Part shown: in pieces, positions 1 through 9,049 of the stretch
Layout: every line of letters starts with the position of its first letter
Position numbering within the stretch: the first letter of the stretch is position 1
Source of the DNA: Paracidovorax avenae
GTDB lineage: Bacteria; Pseudomonadota; Gammaproteobacteria; Burkholderiales; Burkholderiaceae_C
DNA: 64,000 nucleotides
Reading direction: 5' to 3'
Assembly: GCF_040892545.1 (NCBI RefSeq)
Contig: NZ_CP156079.1
Coordinates: 3,383,501 to 3,447,500 of the forward strand
Position numbers and translations under genes: made by a program
Notes under the pieces: generated by a model
Database searches by the model: none
Seen by the model: only the letters and a program-made list of their open reading frames with translations
What the model was told of the DNA's origin: nothing

Positions 1-719
1 TCGTGGTGGGGGAATTGCAGGTCCGCGCCGCCGCCGTGGATGTCGAAGCTCTCGCCGAGCGTGGCGCAGCTCATGGCCGAGCACTCGATGTGCCAACCCG
101 GCCGGCCGGTGCCGAAGGGGCTGTCCCATTTCGCCTCGGGTGGCTCGCCGGGCTTGGCGGCCTTCCAGAGCACGAAGTCGAGCGGATCCTGCTTGTCGTC
201 CTGCACGGCCACGCGTTCGCCCGCGCGCAATTCGTCCAGGGACTTGCCCGAGAGCTTGCCGTAGCCCTCGAACCGGCGCACGGCGTAGTTCACGTCGCCG
301 CTGCCGGCGCGGTAGGCCAGGCCCTTGCGCTCCAGCGTGCCGATGAGCGAGAGCATCTGGGGCACGTATTCGGTGGCGCGCGGCTCGACCGTGGGCGGCT
401 CGATCGCCAGGGCGCCGATGTCCTCGTGCATGGCGGCCGTCATCTCGTCCGTGAGCTGGCGGATGGTGATGCCCCGCTCCACCGCGCGGCGGATGATCTT
501 GTCGTCGATGTCGGTGATGTTGCGCACATAGGTGACGCGCAAACCGCTGCTGCGCAGCCAGCGCTGCACCACGTCGAATGCCATCATCATGCGGGCGTGG
601 CCGATGTGGCAGAGGTCGTAGATGGTCATGCCGCAGACGTACATGCGGACATGGCCGGGCTCGAGCGGGGAAAAGTCCTCCATCGCACGCGACAGCGTGT
701 TGTAGATGCGCAAACTCAT
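1..719 (-). CDS. cysS: Cysteinyl-tRNA synthetase, N-terminal part (cut by window edge)
   Basis: Class I aminoacyl-tRNA synthetase charging tRNA-Cys in the cytoplasm. Reading the minus strand from the ATG at 719 gives [20 protein letters not shown] followed by [18 protein letters not shown], which carries the zinc-binding Cys and the HIGH signature, and later [22 protein letters not shown], both typical of CysS. About 239 codons are present; the C-terminal half with the KMSKS loop lies outside the window. It is divergent from the TPR gene at 942, with about 220 bp between them. Confidence 0.97.
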
Positions 720-878
720 GGAATATCAGTGAAGAGGGGGTGTTGGACTGCAGGCCGACGGCCCCGGCCGCAGCGGACCGTGGCGCCGGACGGGCCGGCG
801 TGCGAGGCATGCGCAGCATCTGCGCGACACGCGAATCAGGAGCGGCAACAGCACACCGGCATGGCAAAACCCCTCGGC

Positions 879-884
879 TACAAT
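879..884 (+). promoter_or_regulatory. Candidate -10 box upstream of the TPR gene
   Basis: TACAAT stands about 58 bp before the ATG at 942, in the divergent region shared with cysS. No convincing -35 hexamer is visible at the usual spacing, so this is a weak call from sequence only. Confidence 0.25.
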
Positions 885-941
885 CCGCCGCAGTATAAGG
901 CCCGTTACCGATCGACACTTTCATACCCGTTGCCACCACCC

Positions 942-2066
942 ATGACGCACGCCCGCCGCCCACTCCCCCATCTCCTGCGACTGCTGGTGCTGTCGGCCTT
1001 GCTGGGGGCGCCGCTGGCCCACGCGGACGACTATGCCGAGATCACCCAGCTGCTCAAGTCCGGCAAGAGCCAGGAAGCGCTGGCCAAGGCGGACCAGCGC
1101 CTGCTGGCCAACCCGCGCGATCCCCAGTTGCGCTTCCTGCGCGGCGTGGCGCAGGCGGATTCGGGCAAGCAGGCGGATGCAGTGGCGACGTTCACCAAGC
1201 TCACCGAGGACTACCCCGAGCTGCCCGAGCCCTACAACAACCTGGCCGTGCTCTACGCGAACCAGAACCAGCTCGACAAGGCGCGCACCGCCCTCGAGAT
1301 GGCGATCCGCACCAACCCGAGCTACGCCACGGCCCATGAGAACCTGGGCGACATCTACGCGAAGCTCGCCAGCCAGGCCTACAACAAGGCCCTGCAGCTG
1401 GACGCCTCCAATGCCAACACGCTGCGCCCCAAGCTGGCCCTGATCCGCGACCTGTTCTCGGGCGACGCCGGCAAGTCCGCCGCGGCGAAATCGGCCACCC
1501 CGGTGGCGACCACGACGGCCCGCGCTGCCGCACCTGCGCCGTCGCCGGCGCCGGCGGCATCTCCGGCGCCGGCCCCCACCCGGGCCGCCGCACCGGCTCC
1601 CGCACCTTCCACGCCCCCCGCTCCGGCCCCTGCCAACCTGCCTGCCGCATCGCCGGCCCCGGCGGCATCTCCGGCACCTGCGCCCGCTCCTGCTCCGGCG
1701 CCTGCCGCAGCATCGTCCTCGGCCACGGCCGAGAAGGAAGTCGCGGCTGCCGTGCGCGCATGGGCGAGCGCCTGGGAAGGCCAGGACATGCATGGCTACC
1801 TGGGTGCCTACGACCCGTCCTACACGCCTTCCGGCAAGCAGAGCCGTGCCGCCTGGGAGAAGGAGCGCCGCGACCGCATCGTGGGCCGCGCCAAGATCAA
1901 TGTCAGCATCAGCGACCTGCAGGTCACGGTCAAGGACAAGAAGGCCCAGGCACGCTTCCGCCAGGGCTACAGCTCCGGCTCCTACAGCGTGAACAGCCGC
2001 AAGACCCTCGACCTGGTGCATACCGGCGGCCGCTGGCTGATCGTGCGCGAGTCCACCGGCGGCTGA
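942..2066 (+). CDS. Secreted TPR protein with Ala/Pro linker and NTF2-like C-terminal domain
   Basis: 374 residues. A signal peptide (basic start, hydrophobic run, cut after AHA near residue 29) points to the periplasm. Residues about 30-165 form roughly three TPR units. Residues about 185-265 are a low-complexity Ala/Pro-rich linker built from APAPSPAPA-like units. The last about 105 residues resemble an NTF2/SnoaL-like fold also seen at the end of the L,D-transpeptidase encoded next. Start chosen at ATG 942 because the signal peptide begins there; the open frame extends upstream only as the antisense of cysS. Likely a partner or scaffold in cell-wall metabolism, inferred from the neighbour and the shared tail; no catalytic motif is visible. 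Confidence 0.8.
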   Translation: MTHARRPLPHLLRLLVLSALLGAPLAHADDYAEITQLLKSGKSQEALAKADQRLLANPRDPQLRFLRGVAQADSGKQADAVATFTKLTEDYPELPEPYNNLAVLYANQNQLDKARTALEMAIRTNPSYATAHENLGDIYAKLASQAYNKALQLDASNANTLRPKLALIRDLFSGDAGKSAAAKSATPVATTTARAAAPAPSPAPAASPAPAPTRAAAPAPAPSTPPAPAPANLPAASPAPAASPAPAPAPAPAPAAASSSATAEKEVAAAVRAWASAWEGQDMHGYLGAYDPSYTPSGKQSRAAWEKERRDRIVGRAKINVSISDLQVTVKDKKAQARFRQGYSSGSYSVNSRKTLDLVHTGGRWLIVRESTGG

Positions 2067-2197
2067 TGGCGGTCCGGCGGGCGCCCCGGCCCTATTTCCT
2101 CCAGGCACCGTGCGGCGGTGCCGGCCCCGGCCTGCCGCCGGCCTGCGCGGCGCGGCCGTGGCGTGCCGTGCCCTGGCACTCCCTCCGCTGAGCGCCG

Positions 2198-3511
2198 ATG
2201 TCGATCGCGATTCCCTTCCGTAGCCGCGCGCTCGCGGCGGCAACCGCTTTGTCCGTGGTCTGCGGCGCGTTCGGCGCGCCCGCGGCCCTGGCCCAGGGCG
2301 ACAAGGAGCGAGCCCTCGTCCGCGACAAGCGCACCGTCGCCAAGCCGGTGCCGCGCGGCCAGCCGGCGCCCCTGCGCGACGGCCAGGCGGAGCAGCGCCT
2401 GATGGAGGTCTATCGCCTCACGGGTGAAGGCCGCAGCCGCGAGGCGCTCGCCAAGGCCGAAAGCCTGGCGCGCGACTACCCGAATTTCCAGCTGGCGCAA
2501 CTCGCGCTGGGCGACCTGCTGTCCGCCCGCACCCGGCCGGTGCGCCAGCTCGGCGACGTGCCGGCAGGCCAGGGCGATGCGCCCCAGCCCCCCTCGCCCA
2601 ACGCCGCGGAGGCGCTGGCCGAACTGCGTGCGGAATCCCGGCAGCGCTCGGACGCGCTGCGCGTCCGCCCCGGGGCCCGCGCGATTCCCTCCCAGTTCAT
2701 CGAACTCTCGGCGCGGTCCCGCCATGCCATCGCCGTGGATGCCTCGCGATCGCGCCTGTACCTGTTCCAGAACACCGAACAGGGCATGGAGCTGATCGCC
2801 GACTATTACGCCTCGGTCGGCAAGCTCGGCATCGAGAAGGCGCTGGAAGGCGACCAGCGCACGCCGCTGGGCGTGTACTTCATCACCAGCCGGCTCGATC
2901 CCGCCACGCTCAAGGATTTCTACGGTGCCGGCGCACTGCCCATCAACTACCCCAATCCGCTGGACGTGAGCCGGGGCAAGACGGGCAGCGGCATCTGGCT
3001 GCACGGCACGCCGCCCGAGCAGTTCTCGCGCGCGCCACTGTCCACCGACGGCTGCCTGGCGCTGGCCAATCCCGACCTGGAGCGCATCCTGCGCACCGTG
3101 GAGCCCCGCTCCACCCCGGTGGTGATCGCACGCCAGATCCAGTGGGTGCAGCCGCAGGCGGTGCAGGCCGAGCGCCGGCAGTTCGAGGCCGTGCTCGATG
3201 CATGGCGAGCCGCCAAGTCGCAGGGCGACGTGCGCCGCCTGCTGTCGTTCTATGCGCCCGATTTCCAGAGCTACGGCAAGATGGCGATCACCGATTACGC
3301 CAGGAGCCTCGAAGCCGAGGTCCGCGCGCTGCGCGGCCGTCCGCTGAACCTCAAGGACCGGACGCTGCTGCGCTGGACGGATGCCACCGACACCATGGTG
3401 GTAACGTTCGGCGAAGTCGCAGAAGGTGCCCGCACCGGCCCCGTCAAGCGCCAGTACTGGACGCGCAAGGGCCAGCAATGGCGGATCTTTTTCGAAGGAG
3501 TGATTGGATGA
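2198..3511 (+). CDS. L,D-transpeptidase (YkuD) with TPR-like N-terminus and NTF2-like tail
   Basis: 437 residues, exported by a Sec signal peptide (ends around ALAQG, residue 33). The YkuD catalytic core spans about residues 170-315, with His269 in LHGTPPEQ and the nucleophile Cys286 in STDGCLAL. The family cross-links peptidoglycan (3-3 links) or attaches proteins to it. The N-terminal part (residues about 60-105) is helical and TPR-like, and the C-terminal about 110 residues resemble an NTF2-like domain. The next gene, a periplasmic cyclophilin, starts inside the stop codon (ATGA overlap), so the two are translationally coupled. Substrate specificity cannot be read from sequence. Confidence 0.92.
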   Translation: MSIAIPFRSRALAAATALSVVCGAFGAPAALAQGDKERALVRDKRTVAKPVPRGQPAPLRDGQAEQRLMEVYRLTGEGRSREALAKAESLARDYPNFQLAQLALGDLLSARTRPVRQLGDVPAGQGDAPQPPSPNAAEALAELRAESRQRSDALRVRPGARAIPSQFIELSARSRHAIAVDASRSRLYLFQNTEQGMELIADYYASVGKLGIEKALEGDQRTPLGVYFITSRLDPATLKDFYGAGALPINYPNPLDVSRGKTGSGIWLHGTPPEQFSRAPLSTDGCLALANPDLERILRTVEPRSTPVVIARQIQWVQPQAVQAERRQFEAVLDAWRAAKSQGDVRRLLSFYAPDFQSYGKMAITDYARSLEAEVRALRGRPLNLKDRTLLRWTDATDTMVVTFGEVAEGARTGPVKRQYWTRKGQQWRIFFEGVIG

Positions 3512-4101
3512 CGACCCTGATTTCCAGACGATTCGCCGCCCTGGCACTGGCCGGCGCCGCATTCGCGGCGCTCGCGCCCGCCGCCTCCGCGCAGACCGCC
3601 GCGGCCGCGCCGAAGGTCAAGCTGGCGACCAGCCTGGGCGACATCGTGCTGCAGCTCGACCCCGCCAAGGCACCGAAGACGGTGGAGAACTTCCTGCAGT
3701 ACGTGAAGGACAAGCACTACGACGGCACGATCTTCCACCGCGTCATCGACGGCTTCATGATCCAGGGCGGCGGCTTCACGCCCGACATGCAGCAGAAGCC
3801 CACGCGCCCCCCGATCCCGCTGGAAGCGGGCAACGGCTTGAAGAACGATGCCTACACCATCGCCATGGCCCGCACCGGCAACCCCGACTCGGCCACCTCG
3901 CAGTTCTTCATCAACGTGAAGGACAACGCCGCGCTGAACGCACCCAACCCCGATGGCCACGGCTACGCCGTGTTCGGCAAGGTCGTGAGCGGCAAGGACG
4001 TGGTGGACAAGATCAAGGCGGTGGAGACCGCCAACCGCGGCATGCACCAGAACGTGCCCTCGACGCCGGTCGTGATCAAATCCGCCACCGTGGTGCAGTG
4101 A
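3508..4101 (+). CDS. ppiA: Periplasmic peptidyl-prolyl cis-trans isomerase (cyclophilin)
   Basis: 197 residues. A signal peptide ending near ASAQT (residue 29) sends it to the periplasm, unlike the next gene. The cyclophilin core shows [23 protein letters not shown] and GYAVFGKVV, which include the catalytic Arg and Phe/Gln positions of the family. The start ATG overlaps the stop of the L,D-transpeptidase gene. It catalyses prolyl isomerisation during folding of exported proteins. Assignment as PpiA rather than PpiB rests on the signal peptide. Confidence 0.93.
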   Translation: MTTLISRRFAALALAGAAFAALAPAASAQTAAAAPKVKLATSLGDIVLQLDPAKAPKTVENFLQYVKDKHYDGTIFHRVIDGFMIQGGGFTPDMQQKPTRPPIPLEAGNGLKNDAYTIAMARTGNPDSATSQFFINVKDNAALNAPNPDGHGYAVFGKVVSGKDVVDKIKAVETANRGMHQNVPSTPVVIKSATVVQ

Positions 4102-4157
4102 GCCACCCTCGCACGCATCTCCCACATCCCCACCCGGGATCCCCATAAGGAAACGCA

Positions 4158-4664
4158 ATGAGCAACCCGCAAGTCGAACTCCACATCGCCGGCCACGGCG
4201 TGATCGTCCTCGAACTCGACGCCGACAAGGCGCCCAAGTCCACGGAGAACTTCCTCGCCTACGTGAAGAAGGGCCACTACGACAACACGATCTTCCACCG
4301 CGTGATCCCCGGTTTCATGATCCAGGGCGGCGGCTTCGAGCCCGGCATGAACCAGAAGGGCACCGACGCGCCCATCGAGAACGAGGCCCAGAACGGCCTG
4401 AAGAACGACAAGTACACCGTGGCCATGGCCCGCACCAGCGATCCGCACTCGGCCACCGCGCAGTTCTTCATCAACGTGGCCGACAACGGCTTCCTGAACC
4501 ACACTGCGCCGTCCGCCCAGGGCTGGGGCTACGCCGTGTTCGGCAAGGTGGTCAAGGGCACCGAGATCGTGGACACCATCAAGGGCGTGAAGACGGGCCG
4601 CAAGGGCTTCCACGACGACGTGCCGAAGGACGACGTCATCATCGAAAAGGCCGTGGTGGCCTGA
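4158..4664 (+). CDS. ppiB: Cytoplasmic peptidyl-prolyl cis-trans isomerase B
   Basis: 168 residues with no signal peptide, so a cytoplasmic cyclophilin. Core motifs are [32 protein letters not shown] and [10 protein letters not shown]. It is closely related to the preceding gene and lies 56 bp downstream, which suggests a local duplication with one copy retargeted to the periplasm. An AAGGAAACGC ribosome-binding site precedes the ATG. Confidence 0.95.
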   Translation: MSNPQVELHIAGHGVIVLELDADKAPKSTENFLAYVKKGHYDNTIFHRVIPGFMIQGGGFEPGMNQKGTDAPIENEAQNGLKNDKYTVAMARTSDPHSATAQFFINVADNGFLNHTAPSAQGWGYAVFGKVVKGTEIVDTIKGVKTGRKGFHDDVPKDDVIIEKAVVA

Positions 4665-4840
4665 GTTCCCCCTGAGTCGCTTCGCGCCTTCCTCCCCTGG
4701 GGGGACGACGCCAGCAGTCCGGCAAAGCCGGTTTTTGCGGCGTCTGCTGGCGTGGCCTGCTCCGCGGCCTTTCGATTCGCGAACGCCGCGGGGATGCCCT
4801 GAGCCGCAGGCTGGGCACGAAGCACTTCTGAATCCCGTAC
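4665..4840. repeat. Structured intergenic repeat with terminator-like hairpin
   Basis: This stretch between ppiB and lpxH contains nested palindromes. CGCCAGCAG at 4709-4717 pairs with CTGCTGGCG at 4744-4752, and inside lies CCGGC-AAA-GCCGG (4719-4731) directly followed by five T (4732-4736), an intrinsic-terminator shape for ppiB. The flanking text (CCCCCTGAGTCGCTTCGCGC, CCTGGGGGGACGACGCC) matches my memory of a dispersed element in Comamonadaceae intergenic regions; that identity is not provable from one copy here. Confidence 0.55.
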
Positions 4841-4844
4841 TGTC

Positions 4845-5639
4845 ATGAGCCTGTCTGCGCCCGACATCCGGGAGTTCGTTGCGCCCGGCGCGTGGCGCAC
4901 GGTGGATTTCATTTCCGACCTGCACCTGGAGGCGGACCACCCGGCCACGATGGATGCCTTATCGCATTACCTGGACACCACCCCCGCCGACGCCGTGTTC
5001 CTCCTGGGCGACCTGTTCGAGGTCTGGGTGGGCGACGACGCCATCCAGGAGCCAGGCAGCTTCGAGGCTGCGCTCTGCGCGCTGCTGCGCCGCGCCGCAT
5101 CCGGCAAGGCCCTGTATTTCATGCATGGCAACCGCGACTTCCTGGTGGGTACGGGGTTCACGGAAGCGACGGGCATACCGGTGCTGCAGGACCCCACGGT
5201 GCTGGTCTTCGCCGGCGGCCGCTGGCTGCTGAGCCACGGCGATGCGTTGTGCCTGGAGGACGTGCCCTACCAGAAATTCCGCGCCATGGCGCGCGACTCG
5301 CAGTGGCAGGCGCAACTGCTCGCACTGCCCCTGGCCGCGCGCCGCGCCCAGGGCCGCAGCGCGCGCGCCGAGAGCGAATCCCGCAAGCAGTCGGGCACCG
5401 CCTTCTACGGCGACGTGGACCATGCCGCGGCGGTGCAGTGGCTGCAGGCCGCGCAGGCGCGTGCCCTGATCCACGGACACACCCACCTGCCCGCGGACCA
5501 TGTGCTGCAGGGGACCGGCGACACCGCCCTCGCACGCCACGTGCTCACCGACTGGGACCTGTCCGCACGGACGCCGCGCGCGGAGGCATTGCGCCTCACG
5601 GCGGCGGGCTTGGAACGCATCTGCCTCGTCCCCAGATAG
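4845..5639 (+). CDS. lpxH: UDP-2,3-diacylglucosamine diphosphatase
   Basis: 264 residues. Calcineurin-like phosphoesterase that hydrolyses UDP-2,3-diacylglucosamine to lipid X in lipid A synthesis, at the inner-membrane face. Metal-ligand motifs visible are FISDLHLE, LLGDLFEVWVGDD, MHGNRDFLVG, LLSHGDALC and IHGHTHLPA, in the order of the family. Residues EAALCAL..SRK..GTAF fit LpxH rather than other phosphoesterases. The next gene starts 4 bp after its stop. Confidence 0.95.
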   Translation: MSLSAPDIREFVAPGAWRTVDFISDLHLEADHPATMDALSHYLDTTPADAVFLLGDLFEVWVGDDAIQEPGSFEAALCALLRRAASGKALYFMHGNRDFLVGTGFTEATGIPVLQDPTVLVFAGGRWLLSHGDALCLEDVPYQKFRAMARDSQWQAQLLALPLAARRAQGRSARAESESRKQSGTAFYGDVDHAAAVQWLQAAQARALIHGHTHLPADHVLQGTGDTALARHVLTDWDLSARTPRAEALRLTAAGLERICLVPR

Positions 5640-5643
5640 CGGC

Positions 5644-6498
5644 ATGGCCCCTGCCTCCGCTTTCACGCGCCTGGTGCGCAAGTTCTCCCGCCACGTGCGC
5701 TCGGCGATCGCCCCGGTGCCCGACATCCCCGCCACGCTGTGGCTGCAGACGGTATCGCGCTACCGCTTCCTCGCGGAACTGCCGCTGCACGACCAGGCCA
5801 AGCTGCGCGCGCTGAGCGCCCTGTTCCTGCAGCGCAAGGAGTTCACCGGCGCCCACGGGCTGGAGGTGACCGATGCCATGGCGGTGGCCATCGCCGCGCA
5901 GGCGTGCCTGCCGCTGCTGCACTGGGGAGAGCCCGCCGAGGCGCTGGCCTGGTACGACGATTTCGTTGGCATCGTCGTCCACCCCGGCGAGGCCGTGGCG
6001 CGCCGGCAGTCCGTGGACGAGGCCGGCGTGGTCCACGACTACGACGAGGTGTTGCTGGGCGAAGCCATGGACCGCGGCCCCGTGATGCTGAGCTGGCCCG
6101 CGGTGGACGGCGCCGGCCGGCCCCTGGCGGACGGCGACCAAGGCAGCGGCACGAGCGTGGTCGTGCACGAGTTCGCGCACAAGCTGGACATGCGCAACGG
6201 CGGCGCGGACGGCTACCCTCCCCTGCCCGCGGGCTTCCTCGGCACACACGGCACACGGGCGGCGCGCGAGCAGTGGCGCGCGGCCTGGGAGCCCGCCTAC
6301 CGGGACTTCCGCGAGCGCGTGATCATCGCCCAGCGCTTCGGCGGCGAGCGGCCCTGGCTCGATGCCTACGGCGCCACCGCGCCGGCGGAATTCTTCGCCG
6401 TGGCCTGCGAGGCCTACTTCGTCAGCCGCGAGCGCTTCGCGCACGAGTTCCCGACGCTGATGCCCGTGCTGGACGCCTATTTCCGGCCGGGCGGCTGA
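5644..6498 (+). CDS. mtfA: MtfA-like zinc metallopeptidase (M90)
   Basis: 284 residues. The zinc motif HEFAHKLD (HExxH) sits at about residues 176-183 within VVVHEFAHKLDMRNG, and a conserved downstream Glu region is AEFFAVACEAYF. In enterobacteria MtfA is a cytosolic peptidase that also binds the repressor Mlc and so affects the glucose PTS; whether that partner exists here is unknown. Start ATG 5644 is chosen because it lies just after lpxH and gives the family's usual length of about 265-285 residues; the frame is open further upstream but inside lpxH. Confidence 0.9.
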   Translation: MAPASAFTRLVRKFSRHVRSAIAPVPDIPATLWLQTVSRYRFLAELPLHDQAKLRALSALFLQRKEFTGAHGLEVTDAMAVAIAAQACLPLLHWGEPAEALAWYDDFVGIVVHPGEAVARRQSVDEAGVVHDYDEVLLGEAMDRGPVMLSWPAVDGAGRPLADGDQGSGTSVVVHEFAHKLDMRNGGADGYPPLPAGFLGTHGTRAAREQWRAAWEPAYRDFRERVIIAQRFGGERPWLDAYGATAPAEFFAVACEAYFVSRERFAHEFPTLMPVLDAYFRPGG

Positions 6499-6516
6499 GC
6501 GGCCGCAGGCACGGGC

Positions 6517-7083
6517 TCAGAACGCAGGCACGATGATCGCAACGCGCCGGTTCTCGCGGCGGCTGGCGGCGGACGTGCCCTGCACGACGGGGCGGGAAGC
6601 CCCCAGCCCGACCGTGTCGATGCGGGCCGCGGGCAGGCCCGCGTCGGCCAGCACCCGGGCCACGGCCTGGGCGCGCCGCAGCGACAGGCGCTCGTTGTAG
6701 GCGCGGGCACCCTGCTCGTCGGCATGGCCCTCCACGCGCAGGGTCTCGATGCCCACTGCCACAAGCGCCTGTCCCATGCGCAGCACGCTGTCATGGCTCT
6801 CGGCATTCAGTTCCACCGAGTCGAAGTCGAACAGCAGCTTGCCCGACATCTGCAGCTCCCAACCCGCTTCAGTGGGCTCGAAGCCGTACTGCCGGAGCAC
6901 GGCGGCCTTGCGCTCCGAGGCGGTGGGCGCCGCGGGAGCCTCCGGGGCGGGAGGCGGCGCGGGCGGCGCCTGGCAGGCCGCGAGCAGCGCCGTGAACGCC
7001 AGGGAAAGAATGACGCCCGCCACGCGCCCTTGCGCCACACCGCTCCCGTGGGCGCCATCAACATCCGTATCGAAAATCGCCAT
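6517..7083 (-). CDS. yfiB: OmpA-family outer-membrane lipoprotein, YfiB-like
   Basis: 188 residues. The N-terminus is a lipoprotein signal with lipobox ALLAAC, a Pro/Ala-rich stretch, then an OmpA-like peptidoglycan-binding domain (KLLFDFDSVELN, VEGHADEQGARAYNERLSLRRA, RRENRRVAI). Start ATG 7083 is preceded by GGAGGG five bases upstream. It follows yfiN and yfiR on the same strand, the order known for Pseudomonas aeruginosa yfiRNB, where YfiB sequesters YfiR and so frees the cyclase YfiN. Function here is inferred from that arrangement. Confidence 0.88.
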   Translation of the reverse strand: MAIFDTDVDGAHGSGVAQGRVAGVILSLAFTALLAACQAPPAPPPAPEAPAAPTASERKAAVLRQYGFEPTEAGWELQMSGKLLFDFDSVELNAESHDSVLRMGQALVAVGIETLRVEGHADEQGARAYNERLSLRRAQAVARVLADAGLPAARIDTVGLGASRPVVQGTSAASRRENRRVAIIVPAF

Positions 7084-7110
7084 GCAAACCCTCCAGGCGC
7101 ACATCCACCA

Positions 7111-7156
7111 GACTATCGATAGATGCTATTTAATAGTTAATTTATTATAGCTATCG
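7111..7156. repeat. AT-rich palindromic element with candidate yfiB promoter
   Basis: A 45-bp AT-rich patch in GC-rich surroundings. Arms CGATAG (7117-7122) and CTATCG (7151-7156) enclose a second palindrome CTATTTAATAG (7126-7136). On the minus strand a perfect TATAAT occupies 7149-7144, placed to serve as a -10 box for yfiB. The end of yfiN, including its TAG stop, lies inside the right arm. Confidence 0.45.
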
Positions 7157-8383
7157 AGACCTCAGGCCGCCGCGCCGCTCGGCTTTCACCCGGTACATCG
7201 CCATGTCGGCGAACCGCATCAGCGCACCCATGTCGCCGGCATGCAGGGGAAACACCGCCACGCCGATGCTGACGGCGGGTTGCAGCTCCAATCCACCTTC
7301 CAGCGCGACCGGATCGCGCATGGCTTCCTGCACGCTGGCGACCATCCGCTCGGCATCGCGCGGGCCGCCCACCGGCGCCATCACGATGGCGAACTCGTCG
7401 CCGCCCAGCCGCGCCACCAGATCGGTCTCGCGCGCCTGCGAGCGCAGGCGCTGCGCCACGGCCACCAGCAGGGCATCGCCGGCCGCATGGCCGTGGGTGT
7501 CGTTGACGGCCTTGAAATGGTCGTTGTCCAGGAACAGCAGCGCCAGCGATGTGCCGGCGCCGCGCGCCTCCTCCAGGCAGGACTGCAGATGCTGCTCGAA
7601 GTGGGAGCGGTTGGACAGGCCGGTCAGCCCGTCGTGCAGGGCCTGGTGGGTCAGCGCGACGTTGCGCTGCTCCAGCAGCGCCTCGCGGCGTTCCAGCTCC
7701 GCCAGGAGCGCATTGAAATCGTCGCCGAGCGCGTCCAGCTCCGCGATGCGCGCCGGGGGCACCCGCAGACCGTGGACGTGGTCGCGGCGCACCGACCGCG
7801 CGACGGTGGCCAGCGCCTGCAGCGGCACCACCATGTCGCGCAGCATGCGCCGGGACAGCACCAGGCCCACGGCGCCGCTCACGGCCAGGCACAGCGCGAG
7901 GGCCGCCATGCCGGTGCCGATGAAGTACAGCAGGCCCAGGCCATCGCTGCGCAGCATGACCGCGCCGCTGTCCTCGCCTTCGTGGCGGATGGGCACGGCG
8001 ACGGGCGCGAGCCCCACCAGGGAAGCCACCGCCGGGGCCAGCCGGCCTTTCAGGCCGCCCAGCTCCGCATGCCATTCGGCGAAGACGGCGCCGTGGGCAT
8101 CCGTGACGCGCGCCTCGGCCACGCCCTCGTCCGCCACCATGCGGCGCAGCGTCTCGGACGCATCCTCCCGGTCGCCGAACACCACCGCTGCTTCCACGGT
8201 GTAAGCCAGGGATCGCGCCACCAGCTGCAGGTTGTTCATTGCGTACACGCGCAACGCAACCAACCCGGCCACGAGCAGCAGCACCCCGGCCAGCGCCACC
8301 GCCAGCAACGCCATGCTCAGGTGCGCCCGCTGCACGACGGCGCGCAGGGTATCGCCGGGACCGGCCGTGCCGGCCTGCCTCAT
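7151..8383 (-). CDS. yfiN: Membrane diguanylate cyclase, YfiN/DgcN-like
   Basis: 410 residues. Transmembrane segments at about 24-45 and 153-177 flank a periplasmic sensor of about 105 residues (CHASE8-like), followed by a HAMP-like region and a GGDEF domain. The active-site GGDEF is intact (residues 327-331), and RETD at 318-321 is a canonical product-inhibition I-site. It makes cyclic-di-GMP. Its ATG overlaps the stop of yfiR (ATGA), so repressor and enzyme are co-translated. In the family, periplasmic YfiR holds the enzyme off. Expected outputs are biofilm and loss of motility. Confidence 0.92.
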   Translation of the reverse strand: MRQAGTAGPGDTLRAVVQRAHLSMALLAVALAGVLLLVAGLVALRVYAMNNLQLVARSLAYTVEAAVVFGDREDASETLRRMVADEGVAEARVTDAHGAVFAEWHAELGGLKGRLAPAVASLVGLAPVAVPIRHEGEDSGAVMLRSDGLGLLYFIGTGMAALALCLAVSGAVGLVLSRRMLRDMVVPLQALATVARSVRRDHVHGLRVPPARIAELDALGDDFNALLAELERREALLEQRNVALTHQALHDGLTGLSNRSHFEQHLQSCLEEARGAGTSLALLFLDNDHFKAVNDTHGHAAGDALLVAVAQRLRSQARETDLVARLGGDEFAIVMAPVGGPRDAERMVASVQEAMRDPVALEGGLELQPAVSIGVAVFPLHAGDMGALMRFADMAMYRVKAERRGGLRSR

Positions 8384-8955
8384 GGCGCGGCCTTCCTGCG
8401 CGAGAGTTGCAGCACGCGGGGATTCACGCGCACTCCGCTGCGGGCCACCGAATCCAGGTTGCTTTCGAAGCCGACGCCGTCCTGGCGCACCTCCAGGCAG
8501 AACATGCAGCCGATGCGGCAGAGTTCGCGCCGCTCGCTGATCGACAGCAGCGGTCGCGTTCCCATCTTCTCGAGAAGTTGCCGCCATTCGGCGTCCTCCA
8601 GGTGGCCCGCGTAGACGCCGTCGCATGCCGTGGGGAGCGCGGCATCGCCCAGCCGCATGCGGCGCACCTCGATGCGGCGGGTGGGCGTCGGCTCCGCGCC
8701 CTGCAGGAGTTCGTCGGCGAATTCGGTCGGTCCGACCACGCAGAGCCGGAGTGTCTGCGGCTCTTCCGGCCAGCGGGTGTAGCCCAGGATGCCGAACACC
8801 GTCTGGGCCACGGCGCGGGATTTCGCATCCACGGCCACCAGGCTTTCCGGAAGCGCGGTGCCTGGCCAGGCGGCCAGCCATGCCGCCAGGCATCCGGCCG
8901 CCCAGGCCCATGCGCGGCGCCTGCCAGCCGGCAGGCGGGGCAGGCAGCGGCGCAT
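8380..8955 (-). CDS. yfiR: Periplasmic repressor of the diguanylate cyclase, YfiR-like (DUF4154)
   Basis: About 191 residues with a signal peptide ending near GTALPES. The mature part has the YfiR pattern: VFGILGYTRWPEE, LRLCVVGP, and the cysteine cluster LCRIGCMFCLEVRQDGVGFE, then ARSGVRVNPRVLQLSR. In Pseudomonas, YfiR senses redox through disulfides and binds the YfiN periplasmic domain. The start is uncertain: ATG 8955 lacks a clear ribosome-binding site, while GTG at 8988 has GGGAG five bases upstream and would add 11 residues. Confidence 0.88.
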   Translation of the reverse strand: MRRCLPRLPAGRRRAWAWAAGCLAAWLAAWPGTALPESLVAVDAKSRAVAQTVFGILGYTRWPEEPQTLRLCVVGPTEFADELLQGAEPTPTRRIEVRRMRLGDAALPTACDGVYAGHLEDAEWRQLLEKMGTRPLLSISERRELCRIGCMFCLEVRQDGVGFESNLDSVARSGVRVNPRVLQLSRRKAAP

Positions 8956-9049
8956 CCAGAAAAGCAGGTGAAGCGGCGATGGGGGCACGGCGACTCCCGC
9001 GGCGCGCGGGACCGGGTCGGACAAGGAGATGCGGCCGAGTTTAGCGGCC

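Noticed and set aside
3..941. Open plus-strand frame leading into the TPR gene
   Set aside because: It is the antisense of cysS, and the signal peptide of the TPR protein begins at 942.
1500..1720. Repetitive GC-rich stretch in the TPR gene as a possible tandem repeat or CRISPR-like array
   Set aside because: It encodes an Ala/Pro linker in frame and has no regular unit with unique spacers.
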